DNA from: Natronococcus amylolyticus DSM 10524
GTDB lineage: Archaea > Halobacteriota > Halobacteria > Halobacteriales > Natrialbaceae
Direction of reading: 5' to 3'
Length of the DNA: 37,232 nucleotides
Assembly: GCF_000337675.1 (NCBI RefSeq)
Contig: NZ_AOIB01000031.1
Location: forward strand, 36,659-73,890
Shown: in pieces, positions 1 through 8,412 of the stretch
How positions within the stretch are numbered: position 1 is the stretch's first letter
Layout of the letters: every line of letters starts with the position of its first letter
The notes under the pieces: model-generated
Told to the model about the DNA's origin: nothing
Database searches by the model: none
Seen by the model: only the letters and a program-made list of their open reading frames with translations
Program-made: the position numbers and the translations under genes

Positions 1-644
1 TTGCTCGCGTTCGTACAGTCCTCGATGTAACACAGCACGCCGTTGCCCTCGCGACCGATCTCGCGGAACCGCTCCATGTCGATCGGGTCGCCGATGACCG
101 GCGTGTGGTCCATGCGCTTGTCGAGCCCGTAGACGACCGCACCCTCGGGGGTGTGGAGCACGGGGTTGATCGCGTCGATGATCGAGTGGGTGACGTTGAC
201 GAACTCGAGGTCGACCTGGTCGGAGTCGCCGATCGACATCGTCTCGCCGGCGTCCATCTTCACGAGGTCGTTCTCGACGCCGAACTTCTGTTCGCCCTCG
301 ATCTGCTGTTTGACCAGTTCGATCGTAAACGGCGTCGCGACGATCGGTGCGTCGTACCGGTGGGCCAGCTTCGAGATGGCGCCGATGTGATCCAGGTGGC
401 CGTGGGTCGGGACGATCGCCTGGACGTCGCCCTCGAGGTCGCTCATGATCCGATCGTCCGGAATCGCGCCCATGTCGATCAGATCCAGACTGTGCATCCG
501 CTCGGTCTCGACGTTGTCGTGGATGAGAACCTGCGAGAGGTTCAGCCCCATGTCGAAGATGACGACGTCGTCGCCGGCGCGAACGGCAGTCATCTGCCGT
601 CCGACTTCCTCGTAACCGCCAATCGTTGCAATTTCGATTTCCAT
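1..644 (-). CDS. rnj: Ribonuclease J (archaeal aRNase J), 5' part of gene
   Basis: This is a metallo-beta-lactamase/beta-CASP ribonuclease, expected to be a 5'-3' exonuclease and endonuclease in mRNA and rRNA processing in the cytoplasm. The first 214 codons are present and the rest runs off the left edge. The metal-binding motif HGHLDHIG is visible at residues 81-88, and the N-terminus ([10 protein letters not shown], then EVGRQM) is typical of archaeal RNase J. The start at 644 is the first ATG and fits the family. In many archaea rnj follows mevalonate kinase and isopentenyl phosphate kinase and precedes idsA. Here a transporter and a regulator separate it from ipk, and it has its own promoter with a long structured leader. 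Membership is certain; exact substrates are not. Confidence 0.95.
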   Translation of the reverse strand, partial: MEIEIATIGGYEEVGRQMTAVRAGDDVVIFDMGLNLSQVLIHDNVETERMHSLDLIDMGAIPDDRIMSDLEGDVQAIVPTHGHLDHIGAISKLAHRYDAPIVATPFTIELVKQQIEGEQKFGVENDLVKMDAGETMSIGDSDQVDLEFVNVTHSIIDAINPVLHTPEGAVVYGLDKRMDHTPVIGDPIDMERFREIGREGNGVLCYIEDCTNAS

Positions 645-746
645 AGTTGCTAGCACTGAAAGCCGCGTGTGGACTCTCACTGAAACGGTCCGCGGACTCC
701 CGGTTGTGCGGCCCCGGCGTCTTACAGCGCGTCGGCCATCCCGCTA

Positions 747-807
747 TGCGTTCGTGGCAGGGTATTCCGCCAGTCGGCCTCCGGAAACGCCGTGAGGCCC
801 GAACGCA
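747..807 (-). ncRNA. Predicted three-way-junction RNA element in the rnj leader
   Basis: An 8-bp outer stem pairs 747-754 (TGCGTTCG) with 800-807 (CGAACGCA). Inside it, hairpin 1 pairs 755-758 (TGGC) with 769-772 (GCCA). A 3-nt linker (773-775) follows. Hairpin 2 pairs 776-781 (GGCCTC) with 794-799 (GAGGCC) and continues as CGG/CCG with one bulged base and the loop AAACG. The three helices abut almost exactly. All pairs are Watson-Crick and could form from either strand. The minus strand is preferred because the element would lie downstream of the predicted rnj start site. It does not match a riboswitch or sRNA family that I can name. Confidence 0.4.
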
Positions 808-848
808 CTTGCCCGCGGGTACGTTGGCCCTACCTACACGCTCGGGTG

Positions 849-855
849 TTAAAAA
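849..855 (-). promoter_or_regulatory. TATA-like box of rnj
   Basis: The minus strand reads TTTTTAA here, preceded by GCG. Transcription would start about 26 nt downstream, near 825, which leaves a leader of roughly 180 nt. That is unusual in a neighbourhood of mostly leaderless genes. The position rests on spacing only. Confidence 0.4.
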
Positions 856-996
856 CGCAGTGGGTTGGGTCACGGCGAGCGCGCCGAGCCGTCGATCGGC
901 TCTCGAACCGCCCGATCGTTCGCTTTCGGCCGCAGATGATTGATGTGTATCGAACGTAGCGGCGACGGCTTCGCAATCGGTTCCGAAACACCAACG

Positions 997-1003
997 TTTC
1001 TTA
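997..1003 (+). promoter_or_regulatory. TATA-like box of the amino-acid transporter
   Basis: TTTCTTA is centred 28 nt before the ATG at 1028, which suggests a transcript that starts within a few bases of the start codon. The match is weak and was chosen on spacing. Confidence 0.35.
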
Positions 1004-1027
1004 GCGCTCGCGGAAAACCATCGTCCG

Positions 1028-3250
1028 ATGACGAAGGATCTCGAGCGCGACCTGGGGCTGTCTGCCGTAATCGCGATCAGCATGGGCGCGATGATCGGCA
1101 GCGGGATCTTCATCCTGCCCGGGATCGCGATGGCCGAAGCCGGCCCCGCCGTGATCCTCGCGTTCGTGGTCGCGGCGATCCTGGTCGTTCCCGCCGCACT
1201 CAGTATCGCCGAGCTGGGGACGGCGATGCCGGAAGCTGGCGGGGACTACGTCTTCATCGAGCGAGGGATGGGGCCGGCGATGGGGACGATCGCCGGGCTC
1301 GGGACCTGGCTCATGCTGATGTTGAAGGGGGCGCTCGCGCTCGTCGGCGGCATGTTCTACCTCGAGGCCGTGATGGCGCTGCCGAGCGTCGAGGCGGTGG
1401 CGGTGACGTTCGCAGTCGTTCTCATCGTTATCAACCTGATCGGGGTCAAACAGACCGGCGGACTACAACTGATCATGGTCGTCGTCATGCTGGTGATCCT
1501 GTCGGTGTTCGTCGCCGGATCGATCATCCAAGTCGACGGCGCGAACTACGATCCGTTCTTCACCGAGGGGATGGGTGGCGTGTTCACCGCGACCGCGACC
1601 GTGCTCGTCTCCTACGCCGGCGTCACGAAGGTCGCGGCCGTCGCCGAGGAGATCGAGGACCCGGGCCGGAACCTTCCGCTTGGACTCCTCGTCTCGCTGG
1701 TCGCGACCTCAATCCTCTATGCCCTGTTGGTGTTCGTCCTCGTCGGCGTCATCGAGGGCGAAGCACTGGCCGGGGAGGAGGCGCCGATGGCCGAGGCGGT
1801 CGACCTGCTGTTTGGCGAACTGTTCCTGTACGCGATCGTTCTGGCCGCACTGCTGGCCCTGGTCAGTACCGCCAACGCGGGTATCCTGACGGCCTCGCGG
1901 TATCCGCTCGCGTTGAGTCGCGATGATCTCTTTCTGGATATCTTCGAGTATATCCACCCGCGATTCGCGACTCCGGCAGTCGCGATCCTCTCCACCGGCG
2001 CGATCATGATTCTCGCGATCCTCACGCTCGACGTCGAACAGATCGCCAAATCCGCCGGCGCCTTCCAGATCCTCGTCTACATCCTGGTCTGTGGTGCCCT
2101 CATCGCATTTCGCGAACGCGATCTGGAGTGGTACGACCCCGAGTTCTCCACGCCCGGCTACCCGTGGGTCCAGCTGTTCGGCATCGCTTCGGGCGTGTTC
2201 ATCATCTCCCGGATGGAGCTGCTCCCGATCGTCGGCTCGGTCGGGATCGTCATCGGCGGGTTCGTCTGGTACAAGCTGTACGCCCAGGAACGTGTCGAGC
2301 GCGAGGGAATCGCGAAGGGCCTCGCGCGCCGCGAAGCGGGACGACAGTTCGTCCGCGACACGGAAGCCCAGCTCGAGCGATCCGACCAGTACGAAGTCCT
2401 CATCCCGATCCGGCGGGACGTAACCCGCGAGCAGGAGGACGCCCTGATCCAGATGGCCGCACCGATCGTTCGCCGCCGTGGCGGGCGGATCCGCGTCGTC
2501 CGGTTCGACGAGGTACCCGACCAGGTTCCCCTCGACACCGCAGCCGACGAGCTCACCACCGAGGACGTCGAGTTCGAGACCCGGACCGACCACCTGGTGC
2601 GGTACCTCGAGGTGCCCGTCGAGGTCGGCGAGATCGTCAGCCACGACAGCCGCCACGCGGTCGTCAACTTCGCGGAACGGACCGGGGCGGACCTCGTGTT
2701 GGCTCGCCAGCGGCCGACGAGTCGGCTCGAGACCCTGTTCGGCCGGGACGCGGACTGGATCATGGAACACGCCCCCTGTGACGTCGTCTTCGTCCAGCAC
2801 GAACAGCGCGGTGAGATCGACGAGATCGCGGTCGTCACCGATCGCAGCCCCTTCAACGACCCGCTCAAGGTCGAGCTCGCGGACGCGATGGCCGATACGC
2901 TGGGGGCGTCGGTCAGGTTCCTCTTTGCGGTCTCCGAGGACGCACCGGAGGAACTGCTCGAGACGGTCGAGGAATACCACGACGACCTCGACGATCTCTG
3001 TACCGTCCCCGTCGACTCGACGATCGTTCGCACCGACGACGAGGTCGAGGGGCTCTCCGAAGCGCTCGAATCGGCCGATCTGGTGATGCTGAGTACCGTC
3101 ACCCACCGTCGGCTGCCGGACCTGTTCGTCGAACGACGGTCGGATCGACTCGCCGCGGCGATCGAACAGCCCGTACTGTTGGTCCACTCGAAGAAGACGC
3201 GCCGGGGGTCGTTCCTGCGACCGATTCTGAATCGGGTGCTGTTCGACTGA
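1028..3250 (+). CDS. APC-family amino-acid permease fused to universal stress domains
   Basis: This 740-residue protein is a membrane transporter of the amino acid-polyamine-organocation superfamily, probably an amino-acid/cation or proton symporter. Residues about 10-425 hold some twelve hydrophobic segments. The substrate-binding loop of helix 1 is clear (GAMIGSGIFILPG, residues 20-32). Two cytoplasmic UspA-like domains follow, about 455-605 and 610-725, which could sense nucleotides or energy state. Such permease-Usp fusions are common in haloarchaea. The substrate cannot be told from sequence. The gene is convergent with the FilR1-type regulator, with only 34 nt between the stops. The pair interrupts the usual ipk-rnj order. 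The start is the first ATG of the hydrophobic reading frame. Confidence 0.88.
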   Translation: MTKDLERDLGLSAVIAISMGAMIGSGIFILPGIAMAEAGPAVILAFVVAAILVVPAALSIAELGTAMPEAGGDYVFIERGMGPAMGTIAGLGTWLMLMLKGALALVGGMFYLEAVMALPSVEAVAVTFAVVLIVINLIGVKQTGGLQLIMVVVMLVILSVFVAGSIIQVDGANYDPFFTEGMGGVFTATATVLVSYAGVTKVAAVAEEIEDPGRNLPLGLLVSLVATSILYALLVFVLVGVIEGEALAGEEAPMAEAVDLLFGELFLYAIVLAALLALVSTANAGILTASRYPLALSRDDLFLDIFEYIHPRFATPAVAILSTGAIMILAILTLDVEQIAKSAGAFQILVYILVCGALIAFRERDLEWYDPEFSTPGYPWVQLFGIASGVFIISRMELLPIVGSVGIVIGGFVWYKLYAQERVEREGIAKGLARREAGRQFVRDTEAQLERSDQYEVLIPIRRDVTREQEDALIQMAAPIVRRRGGRIRVVRFDEVPDQVPLDTAADELTTEDVEFETRTDHLVRYLEVPVEVGEIVSHDSRHAVVNFAERTGADLVLARQRPTSRLETLFGRDADWIMEHAPCDVVFVQHEQRGEIDEIAVVTDRSPFNDPLKVELADAMADTLGASVRFLFAVSEDAPEELLETVEEYHDDLDDLCTVPVDSTIVRTDDEVEGLSEALESADLVMLSTVTHRRLPDLFVERRSDRLAAAIEQPVLLVHSKKTRRGSFLRPILNRVLFD

Positions 3251-3284
3251 CAGCTGCAGTTTCGCCTGCCGCCGGAGCCCCGTG

Positions 3285-4121
3285 TTAGGCTTCGATCTCT
3301 ACATCCTCGACCCGTTCGGGCTCGAGCGGGCGGGCCTCGCTCCTGTAGGTCGCGTAGACCGCGTCGGCCCACTCGCGGGCCTCGGGGAGGTCCGTATCGA
3401 CGAGCACCGTCACGCCGCCGCTGTCGGGGTCGTAGCCGCTGACGGCGACCCGGTCGTCGAGCCTGCTGATCCCGTAGGACGGCAGCTCGTCGTGAACCAG
3501 CGCGGTCAGGTTCTCGGTCTCGAGGAGCCTGGCACACCGTTCGGGATACGTCGACAGCATGTACGCGGCGACGTCGGGTGAGTCGATCAGCTCCGTGTCC
3601 ATCCCGTCGAGGACGCGTCGACCGAACACGTCCGTACAGGGATCGTAGAGCCCGACGTCGAATCCGACGAACCTGAACCGGTCGGTCTCGTGAAGCAGCG
3701 ATCGGAACCGGTTTACCGGCCGATACGGCGTGTCGTGTTCGGCAACGGTCACAGTCGTCCGTCCCGGCTGCTCGAGGGCGAGCTCGAGGATCGCGTCCGG
3801 CAGCTCGGTCCAGACGCCCCGCAGCGTTCGCTCGGTTTCGATCAGGGCGAGCAGCGTCTCCATCCCGCTGGCGACGGCCGCCCCAAGCGCGGTCGCCCGG
3901 TATCGATATCCGTCGCGACGAACCCAGCCGCGGTCGTCGAAGCCCCGGAGCGTTCGTCGAGTCGTCGACGGCGACGCCCCGGTTAGCTCGCGGAGTTCGC
4001 CGCGGGTCCGCGGACGAGCCGCCATCGCGGCCAGCGCCGGAACGCGGTGTTCCGATCGAACGAGGTAGGCGACGTCGTCGATCGCCTCTCGCGGCGCCGC
4101 TGGTGTGCTACCAATAGACAT
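3285..4121 (-). CDS. HTH regulator with FilR1-like effector domain
   Basis: This 278-residue protein belongs to the large haloarchaeal family with an ArsR/MarR-like winged helix in front (about residues 15-75, with SPSTTRRTLRGFDDRGW as recognition-helix region) and a middle/C-terminal domain like that of the methanogenesis regulator FilR1 (about 110-265). It probably represses or activates a few genes on binding an unknown small ligand. Its target may be the neighbouring transporter, but that is inference: the two genes converge rather than share a promoter. A TATA-like box (4145-4150) lies 26 nt before the ATG, so the mRNA is probably leaderless. Confidence 0.78.
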   Translation of the reverse strand: MSIGSTPAAPREAIDDVAYLVRSEHRVPALAAMAARPRTRGELRELTGASPSTTRRTLRGFDDRGWVRRDGYRYRATALGAAVASGMETLLALIETERTLRGVWTELPDAILELALEQPGRTTVTVAEHDTPYRPVNRFRSLLHETDRFRFVGFDVGLYDPCTDVFGRRVLDGMDTELIDSPDVAAYMLSTYPERCARLLETENLTALVHDELPSYGISRLDDRVAVSGYDPDSGGVTVLVDTDLPEAREWADAVYATYRSEARPLEPERVEDVEIEA

Positions 4122-4144
4122 AGTGAGCGTACAGCCCCGCTCTC

Positions 4145-4150
4145 GATAAT
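4145..4150 (-). promoter_or_regulatory. TATA-like box of the FilR1-type regulator
   Basis: The minus strand reads ATTATC in the setting CGATTATCG, itself a short palindrome. It is centred about 26 nt upstream of the start at 4121, the spacing expected for a leaderless transcript. Confidence 0.45.
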
Positions 4151-4202
4151 CGTTTCCTCACCGCGGAGCGACCGTTCGGCGACGACGAACGTCACCGACG
4201 CG

Positions 4203-4955
4203 CTATTCGATCGTCGTCCCCGCCCCCTCGCCCTCGAGGAACCCCTCGAGCCCTTCGAGCCCGAAGATCGACGCGTCGGCCTCGAGTGCGAGCAGCGCCC
4301 GCACCTTCGCGGCCATTCCGCCGGTGACGTCAGTCGCCTCGCTCTCGCCGAGGACGTCGGCGACGGTCCCGTAGGATTCGATGCGGTCGATGACCGAATT
4401 GTCGTCGTCGAGTACGCCCGGAACCGTCGAGCAGAGCCCGATCCGGTCGGCCTCGAGGGCGCGCGCGAGTTCGGCGACGAGTTCGTCGCCGCTGACGATC
4501 GTCGCCCCCTCGCCCGCGTGAGCGATCACGTCGCCGTGGAGGACGGGGACGAACCCCTCCTCGAGCAGCGTTCGGACCTGTCCCGTCGGCAGGTGGAGTT
4601 CGCCGTCGGCGTCGCGATGACCTACCGAAAAGGGGTGGATCGGGACCGCGGGGACGTCGCGCTCGAGCAGCCGCGAGCGCACGAACGCGTTCAGCGTCGT
4701 CATCGCTCCGTGGATGTCCTGTATTGCGGCCGGATCGTGCGTTCCCGCGGTCGTGCTGACCCCGTGCTCGCTGGCGTTGTGATGGCCGAAGCTCCCGCCC
4801 CCGTGGACGACGACGAGCCCCTCGGCGAGCGATTCCGAGGGAGACTCGAGCGCATCGGCGACGGCGTCGGCCGCCCGGCTGAGCGCCTCGCCGTCCAGGG
4901 TCTCCGCGCGGTCCTTGTCGGTGACGACGCTGCCGCCGAGTTTCAGGACGATCAT
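4203..4955 (-). CDS. ipk: Isopentenyl phosphate kinase
   Basis: This enzyme phosphorylates isopentenyl phosphate to isopentenyl diphosphate with ATP. It is the last step of the haloarchaeal mevalonate pathway, in which phosphomevalonate is decarboxylated first. The 250-residue protein is an amino-acid-kinase fold member. The N-terminal KLGGSVVTDK (5-14) binds phosphate. The HGGGSFGHH block (51-59) ends near the family's catalytic histidine. The motif TGGMAAKV near residue 213 is the usual C-terminal nucleotide/Lys region. The start overlaps the stop of mvk by 4 nt (ATGA-type junction), so the two kinases are cotranscribed and probably translationally coupled. Downstream, the HTH gene breaks the expected link to rnj. 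Confidence 0.93.
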   Translation of the reverse strand: MIVLKLGGSVVTDKDRAETLDGEALSRAADAVADALESPSESLAEGLVVVHGGGSFGHHNASEHGVSTTAGTHDPAAIQDIHGAMTTLNAFVRSRLLERDVPAVPIHPFSVGHRDADGELHLPTGQVRTLLEEGFVPVLHGDVIAHAGEGATIVSGDELVAELARALEADRIGLCSTVPGVLDDDNSVIDRIESYGTVADVLGESEATDVTGGMAAKVRALLALEADASIFGLEGLEGFLEGEGAGTTIE

Positions 4956-5938
4956 TCGAGTCGCTCCACCCCCGTCTCGGCGAGTTCGGCGCGGAAGGTT
5001 TCCTCACAACCGGGCGTGTACGAGAGGGCGGTCTCGGTCTCGTCGGTCGGATCGAGTGCGACGATACAGCCGCCGCCGCCGGCCCCCGTTAGCTTCGCGC
5101 CGTAGGCGCCGGCGTCTCTCGCCCCCCAGACCATCGAGTCCAGCGAGCGCGAGGACACCCCCAGCGCCGACAGCAGCCCGTGGTTGAAGTTCATCAGGCG
5201 ACCGACCTCCTCGAGATCGCCCGCCTCGAGGGCCTCCTCGCCGTTGCGAACGACGTCGCCGATCGCCGCGACGGTGTCCTCGGCGAAGGGGTACTCCTCG
5301 CGGAGCGCTCTGACTCCCGCGACGAGCTGCCCCGTATCGCCCGCGCCGCCGTCGAACCCGATCACGAGCGGGAGGTCGGGGGCCTCGATCGAGCCGCAGT
5401 CGTCGCCCTCGACGCGGACCGCCCCACCCGTCGCCGAGCAGAAGGTGTCCGCGCGGGAGGCCTGGCCGTCCTGAACCTCGTACTCGGTCCGAAAGGCGCG
5501 CTCGGCGATCTCGGTTGGCTCGAGTTCGACTCCCAGTTCGCGGGTTGCAGCGTCGATAGCGGCGACGACCACTGCTGCGGAGGAGCCGAGTCCCGCACCC
5601 AGCGGGATGTCGCTCTCGATAGTGACGTCGAAGCCGACCGTCTTCTCGCCGGTGACGTCCCGCACCTGTTCGATCGCGCCGTCGACGTAGCCCATCGCCG
5701 CCGTCACCAGCGACTCGGAGACGTCGACGTCGGGCTGTTCGTCCGCGCTCCCGCCGTACTCGACGGTAAAGCCGTCCAAACTGAGGTCCTCGGCGTGAAC
5801 GCGCAGCTTTCCGTCGTCGCGTCGCCGGACGCCGACGCGCGCCCGTCGTTCGATCGCACACGGCACCGCGGGCTCGCCGTAGACGACCGCGTGCTCCCCG
5901 AAGAGATAGACCTTGCCGGGGGCGCTCGAGCGTGTCAT
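4952..5938 (-). CDS. mvk: Mevalonate kinase
   Basis: This 328-residue GHMP kinase converts mevalonate to 5-phosphomevalonate, supplying isoprenoids for archaeal ether lipids, carotenoids and quinones. All three GHMP motifs are visible. These are the N-terminal GKVYLFGEHAVVYG (8-21), the phosphate loop IPLGAGLGSSAA (111-122), and the C-terminal KLTGAGGGGC (282-291). An Asp in SRADTFCSATGG (161-172) fits the catalytic base. The gene overlaps ipk by 4 nt. It probably has its own leaderless promoter: TATTAA lies 27 nt upstream, and a TTCGAA-centred palindrome sits between box and start. The 42-residue microprotein gene is 91 nt upstream. Confidence 0.95.
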   Translation of the reverse strand: MTRSSAPGKVYLFGEHAVVYGEPAVPCAIERRARVGVRRRDDGKLRVHAEDLSLDGFTVEYGGSADEQPDVDVSESLVTAAMGYVDGAIEQVRDVTGEKTVGFDVTIESDIPLGAGLGSSAAVVVAAIDAATRELGVELEPTEIAERAFRTEYEVQDGQASRADTFCSATGGAVRVEGDDCGSIEAPDLPLVIGFDGGAGDTGQLVAGVRALREEYPFAEDTVAAIGDVVRNGEEALEAGDLEEVGRLMNFNHGLLSALGVSSRSLDSMVWGARDAGAYGAKLTGAGGGGCIVALDPTDETETALSYTPGCEETFRAELAETGVERLE

Positions 5939-5945
5939 ACCCGGC

Positions 5946-5968
5946 CGTTCGAACGACGGCGGTTAATA
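5946..5968 (-). promoter_or_regulatory. mvk promoter with palindrome at the start site
   Basis: TATTAA (5963-5968 on the minus strand) is centred 27 nt from the mvk ATG. Between them lies the perfect 10-bp palindrome CGTTCGAACG (5946-5955). A regulator bound there would cover the RNA polymerase start region. The same CGTTCGAACG core occurs in a longer palindrome at the DUF5822 gene (29969-29982). Confidence 0.45.
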
Positions 5969-6029
5969 GTTGACTGTGTCCGGATGCGGCGCTCATCGTG
6001 CCGGATCGCTCCGCTCGCGCCGGTCGACC

Positions 6030-6158
6030 CTATAGAACGGCGAACGAAACCAGCCGGTAGACGAGCCCGACCGCGAAAAGCACCATCAGGCCGATCGTCG
6101 ACAGCAACACCGGCAACGGCATTTTCTTCTCTTCGAACTCGAAGACGTGCTCGAGCAT
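6030..6158 (-). CDS. 42-residue membrane microprotein in the S9/S2 operon
   Basis: The reading frame encodes 42 residues: a charged N-terminus (MLEHVFEFEEKK), then one hydrophobic helix of about 25 residues (PLPVLLSTIGLM onward). This suggests a single-pass membrane peptide with its N-terminus in the cytoplasm. It sits in the same direction between rps2 (82 nt upstream) and mvk (91 nt downstream). The described Haloarcula marismortui S9 operon also includes a small putative membrane protein near this position, which supports its reality. Function is unknown. It could be a tail-anchored partner of a larger complex. The ATG at 6158 was chosen because the earlier in-frame ATG would read back through non-homologous sequence overlapping rps2. 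Confidence 0.65.
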   Translation of the reverse strand: MLEHVFEFEEKKMPLPVLLSTIGLMVLFAVGLVYRLVSFAVL

Positions 6159-6240
6159 ACAGTTCGTTTCACAGGGAAGAACCCTAACGCTATCGCTCCG
6201 AAGCGACGATTGACGATCGTGAGAAAATCGAATCCGTCGG

Positions 6241-7023
6241 CTACACCATGCTCTCGAAGTCCTCGAGCGCGTAGGACGGCTCGGCGCCGCGGCGGTCGAG
6301 AACCTCGTTGGCGAGCAGCCAGTAGACCACGGAGAGGGCCTTGCGACCCTTGTTGTTGGTCGGGACGACCAGGTCGACGTTGCTGACCTGGTTGTTCGAG
6401 TCACACATCGCGATGACCGGGATACCCACGGTGATCGCCTCCTTGACGGCCTGGGCGTCGCCGATCGGGTCCGTGACGACCACGACGTCGGGTTCGATGT
6501 AGCCGTCGTACTTCGGATTCGTGAGCGTGCCGGGGATGAAGCGGCCGGTGCGGGCGCGAGCGCCCACGGCCTCGGCGAACTTCTCGGCCGGGAACCGACC
6601 GTACTGGCGGCTCGAGGTGACCAGGATCTGCTCCGGGTCGTAGTTCGAGAGGAAGTTCGCGGCCGTGCGGATGCGGCCGTCGGTCTTCGAGACGTCGAGC
6701 ACGTAGAGGCCGTCGGTCCGGACGCGGTGGATGAACCGCTCCATGTCCTTGGTCTTCTGCTGGGTCCCGATGTGGACGCCGGCGCCGAGGTAGTCCTCGA
6801 CGGGGATCAGCAGGTCGGCCTCCTCGTCGCTCATGACGTCGTCGTCGAGCGAGGGTCCTGCGTCTTCTTCGGCCTCGGCCTCCTCGGCCTCGGCGGGCTG
6901 TTCGTCAGCAGGCTCGACGTCCTCGTCGGGATCGGCGGCGGGGCCGGGCCCTTCGGCCGGCTCCTCGTCGATCTCTTCGTCGGCGGCGTCGAGCCCTTCC
7001 TGGGTTGCGTTTTCGTCTGTCAT
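6241..7023 (-). CDS. rps2: 30S ribosomal protein uS2
   Basis: This is the 260-residue small-subunit protein S2 of archaeal/eukaryotic type. The conserved body begins near residue 75 ([16 protein letters not shown]) and continues through [16 protein letters not shown] and [11 protein letters not shown]. The first ~70 residues form an extremely acidic, Ala/Pro-rich extension with almost no basic residues, a haloarchaeal feature likely to lie on the solvent side of the ribosome. The start overlaps the enolase stop by 4 nt, so translation is coupled to eno. It is the last ribosomal gene of the tRNA-Leu/eL18 operon. Confidence 0.96.
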   Translation of the reverse strand: MTDENATQEGLDAADEEIDEEPAEGPGPAADPDEDVEPADEQPAEAEEAEAEEDAGPSLDDDVMSDEEADLLIPVEDYLGAGVHIGTQQKTKDMERFIHRVRTDGLYVLDVSKTDGRIRTAANFLSNYDPEQILVTSSRQYGRFPAEKFAEAVGARARTGRFIPGTLTNPKYDGYIEPDVVVVTDPIGDAQAVKEAITVGIPVIAMCDSNNQVSNVDLVVPTNNKGRKALSVVYWLLANEVLDRRGAEPSYALEDFESMV

Positions 7024-8231
7024 GTCGCGTCGTCTGCGATTCTGATGAGCTCGTTGAGCTTGGCGGTTCGCTCGCCGCCGACGGCGCCCGTCTTGATAAA
7101 GGGCGCGTCGGTTGCGACGGCGAGGTGTGCGATCGTCGCGTCCTCGGTCTCGCCCGAACGGTGGGAGACGACCGAGTCATAGCCGTGCTCGGTCGCGAGT
7201 TCGATCGCGTCGAAGGCGTCGGTCAGCGTCCCGATCTGGTTCGGCTTGATAAGGATGCTGTTTGCCGCGTCGCGATCAATTCCCTCCCGCAGTCGGTCGG
7301 TGTTCGTGACGAACAGGTCGTCGCCACAGACCAGCGTCTGCTCGCCGACCTCGTCGGTGAGGTCGGCGAAGGCGTCGTAGTCGTTCTCGTCGAGGGGATC
7401 CTCGACGTAGACCAGGTCGTACTCGCGGACCAGATCGGCGATGTACTCGATCTGCTCGTCGGTGTCGCGGCTGACGCCCGCCGACTCGTACTCGTAGGTT
7501 TCCGAGTCGGCGTCGTACATCTCCGCGGCCGCGACGTCGAGTCCGAAGCCGATCGTGAACCCGACCTCGTCTTCGACCCGTGAGACGGCCTCCTCGACGA
7601 TCTCGAACGCCTCCTCGTCGTCGATTGATGGCGCCCACGCGCCCTCGTCGCCCTTTCCCGAGGGGTAGTCGCGCTCCTCGAGGATATCGGCGACCTCGCC
7701 GTGGACGGCGGCGTTGGCGAAGACGGCGTCCTCGACGCTCGGCGCGCCGACGGGTGCAGCGAGGAACTCCTGGATGTCGGTCGCGTCGGCGGCGTGTTCG
7801 CCCCCGCCCACGACGTTGCCAAGCGGCGTCGGGAAGTTCTCGCCCCGGAAGGTGCCGCCGAGATGCTGGAACAGCGGCGCGCCCAGCACGTCGGCGCCGG
7901 CCTTCGCGGCGGCCATCGAGATCGCGACCGCGCTGTTGGCGCCGATCTTCGAGAAGTCGTCGGTGCCGTCGGCGGCCCGCAGTGCGGCGTCGATCTCGCG
8001 TTGGTTGCCCGCGTAGGTCTCGTTGACGAGTCGCGGTACGGCGTGTTCGCGGGCCGCGGCGATCGCCTCGCCGGCCGGCAGTTCGATCGCCTCGAACTCG
8101 CCGGTACTCGCCCCGCTCGGTGCCGCGGCGCGGCCGAAGCCACCGCTCTCGGTGACGACGTCGGCCTCGACCGTGGCGTTGCCACGCGAGTCGAGGATCC
8201 GGCGGAGCCGGACGTCGGTGACGAGCGTCAT
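7020..8231 (-). CDS. eno: Enolase (phosphopyruvate hydratase)
   Basis: Enolase interconverts 2-phosphoglycerate and phosphoenolpyruvate with Mg2+. The 403-residue protein has the N-terminal [16 protein letters not shown], the GGGEHAAD loop, the signature [13 protein letters not shown] and the C-terminal [14 protein letters not shown], with the catalytic region intact. The ATG at 8231 gives the canonical N-terminus [11 protein letters not shown]. Longer in-frame starts would overlap rpoK and rpoN. Its start overlaps the rpoK stop by 4 nt and its stop overlaps the rps2 start. A glycolytic gene inside a ribosomal operon is an old, conserved archaeal arrangement. Confidence 0.96.
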   Translation of the reverse strand: MTLVTDVRLRRILDSRGNATVEADVVTESGGFGRAAAPSGASTGEFEAIELPAGEAIAAAREHAVPRLVNETYAGNQREIDAALRAADGTDDFSKIGANSAVAISMAAAKAGADVLGAPLFQHLGGTFRGENFPTPLGNVVGGGEHAADATDIQEFLAAPVGAPSVEDAVFANAAVHGEVADILEERDYPSGKGDEGAWAPSIDDEEAFEIVEEAVSRVEDEVGFTIGFGLDVAAAEMYDADSETYEYESAGVSRDTDEQIEYIADLVREYDLVYVEDPLDENDYDAFADLTDEVGEQTLVCGDDLFVTNTDRLREGIDRDAANSILIKPNQIGTLTDAFDAIELATEHGYDSVVSHRSGETEDATIAHLAVATDAPFIKTGAVGGERTAKLNELIRIADDAT

Positions 8232-8410
8232 CGCTTCGGCCCCCGGTTGACGGTAAAGGGGAGCACGTCGGCGTCGTACTCCTCGGCGGCGATCAGGATC
8301 GGCTCGCTCCGATCCGTCTCGATCAGCACCGGCGCACCGTAGGAGATCTGTAGCGCTCGCGCGCCCAGAATGCGTGCCTTCTCGTATCGGTTGTGGCGTT
8401 CCTGTTGCAT
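8228..8410 (-). CDS. rpoK: RNA polymerase subunit K (Rpo6)
   Basis: This 60-residue subunit corresponds to bacterial omega and eukaryotic RPB6 and helps assemble the largest subunit. The conserved core is [20 protein letters not shown] (8-27), followed by PILIAAEEY. It lacks the longer N-terminal tail of some archaeal homologues. The ATG at 8410 lies 2 nt after the rpoN stop, and the 3' end overlaps eno by 4 nt. It is part of the S9 operon. Confidence 0.93.
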   Translation of the reverse strand: MQQERHNRYEKARILGARALQISYGAPVLIETDRSEPILIAAEEYDADVLPFTVNRGPKR

Positions 8411-8412
8411 TG

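Larger units (their letters stand above)
645..1027. other. 383-nt intergenic region with a predicted structured rnj leader
   Basis: This is the longest gene-free stretch in the window. It separates divergent rnj and the amino-acid transporter. I see no convincing reading frame or tRNA. On the minus strand a TATA-like box lies at 849-855, which would start a transcript near 825 and give rnj a leader of about 180 nt. That leader contains a compact three-way junction (747-807). It also contains a weaker hairpin built on GGCC arms around 719-737 and a 10-bp palindrome GTCCGCGGAC at 685-694 (position approximate). The transporter-side promoter is near 997-1003. Confidence 0.6.

Noticed and set aside
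747-807. A known riboswitch (cobalamin, fluoride, TPP) or a tRNA/RNase P RNA
   Set aside because: The conserved bases of these families are not visible, and there is no T-loop GTTCAAATC. Only a generic three-way junction can be claimed.
647-943. A 98-codon plus-strand frame between rnj and the transporter
   Set aside because: It is basic and unlike the acidic proteome, without a promoter. The region is better explained as a structured rnj leader.
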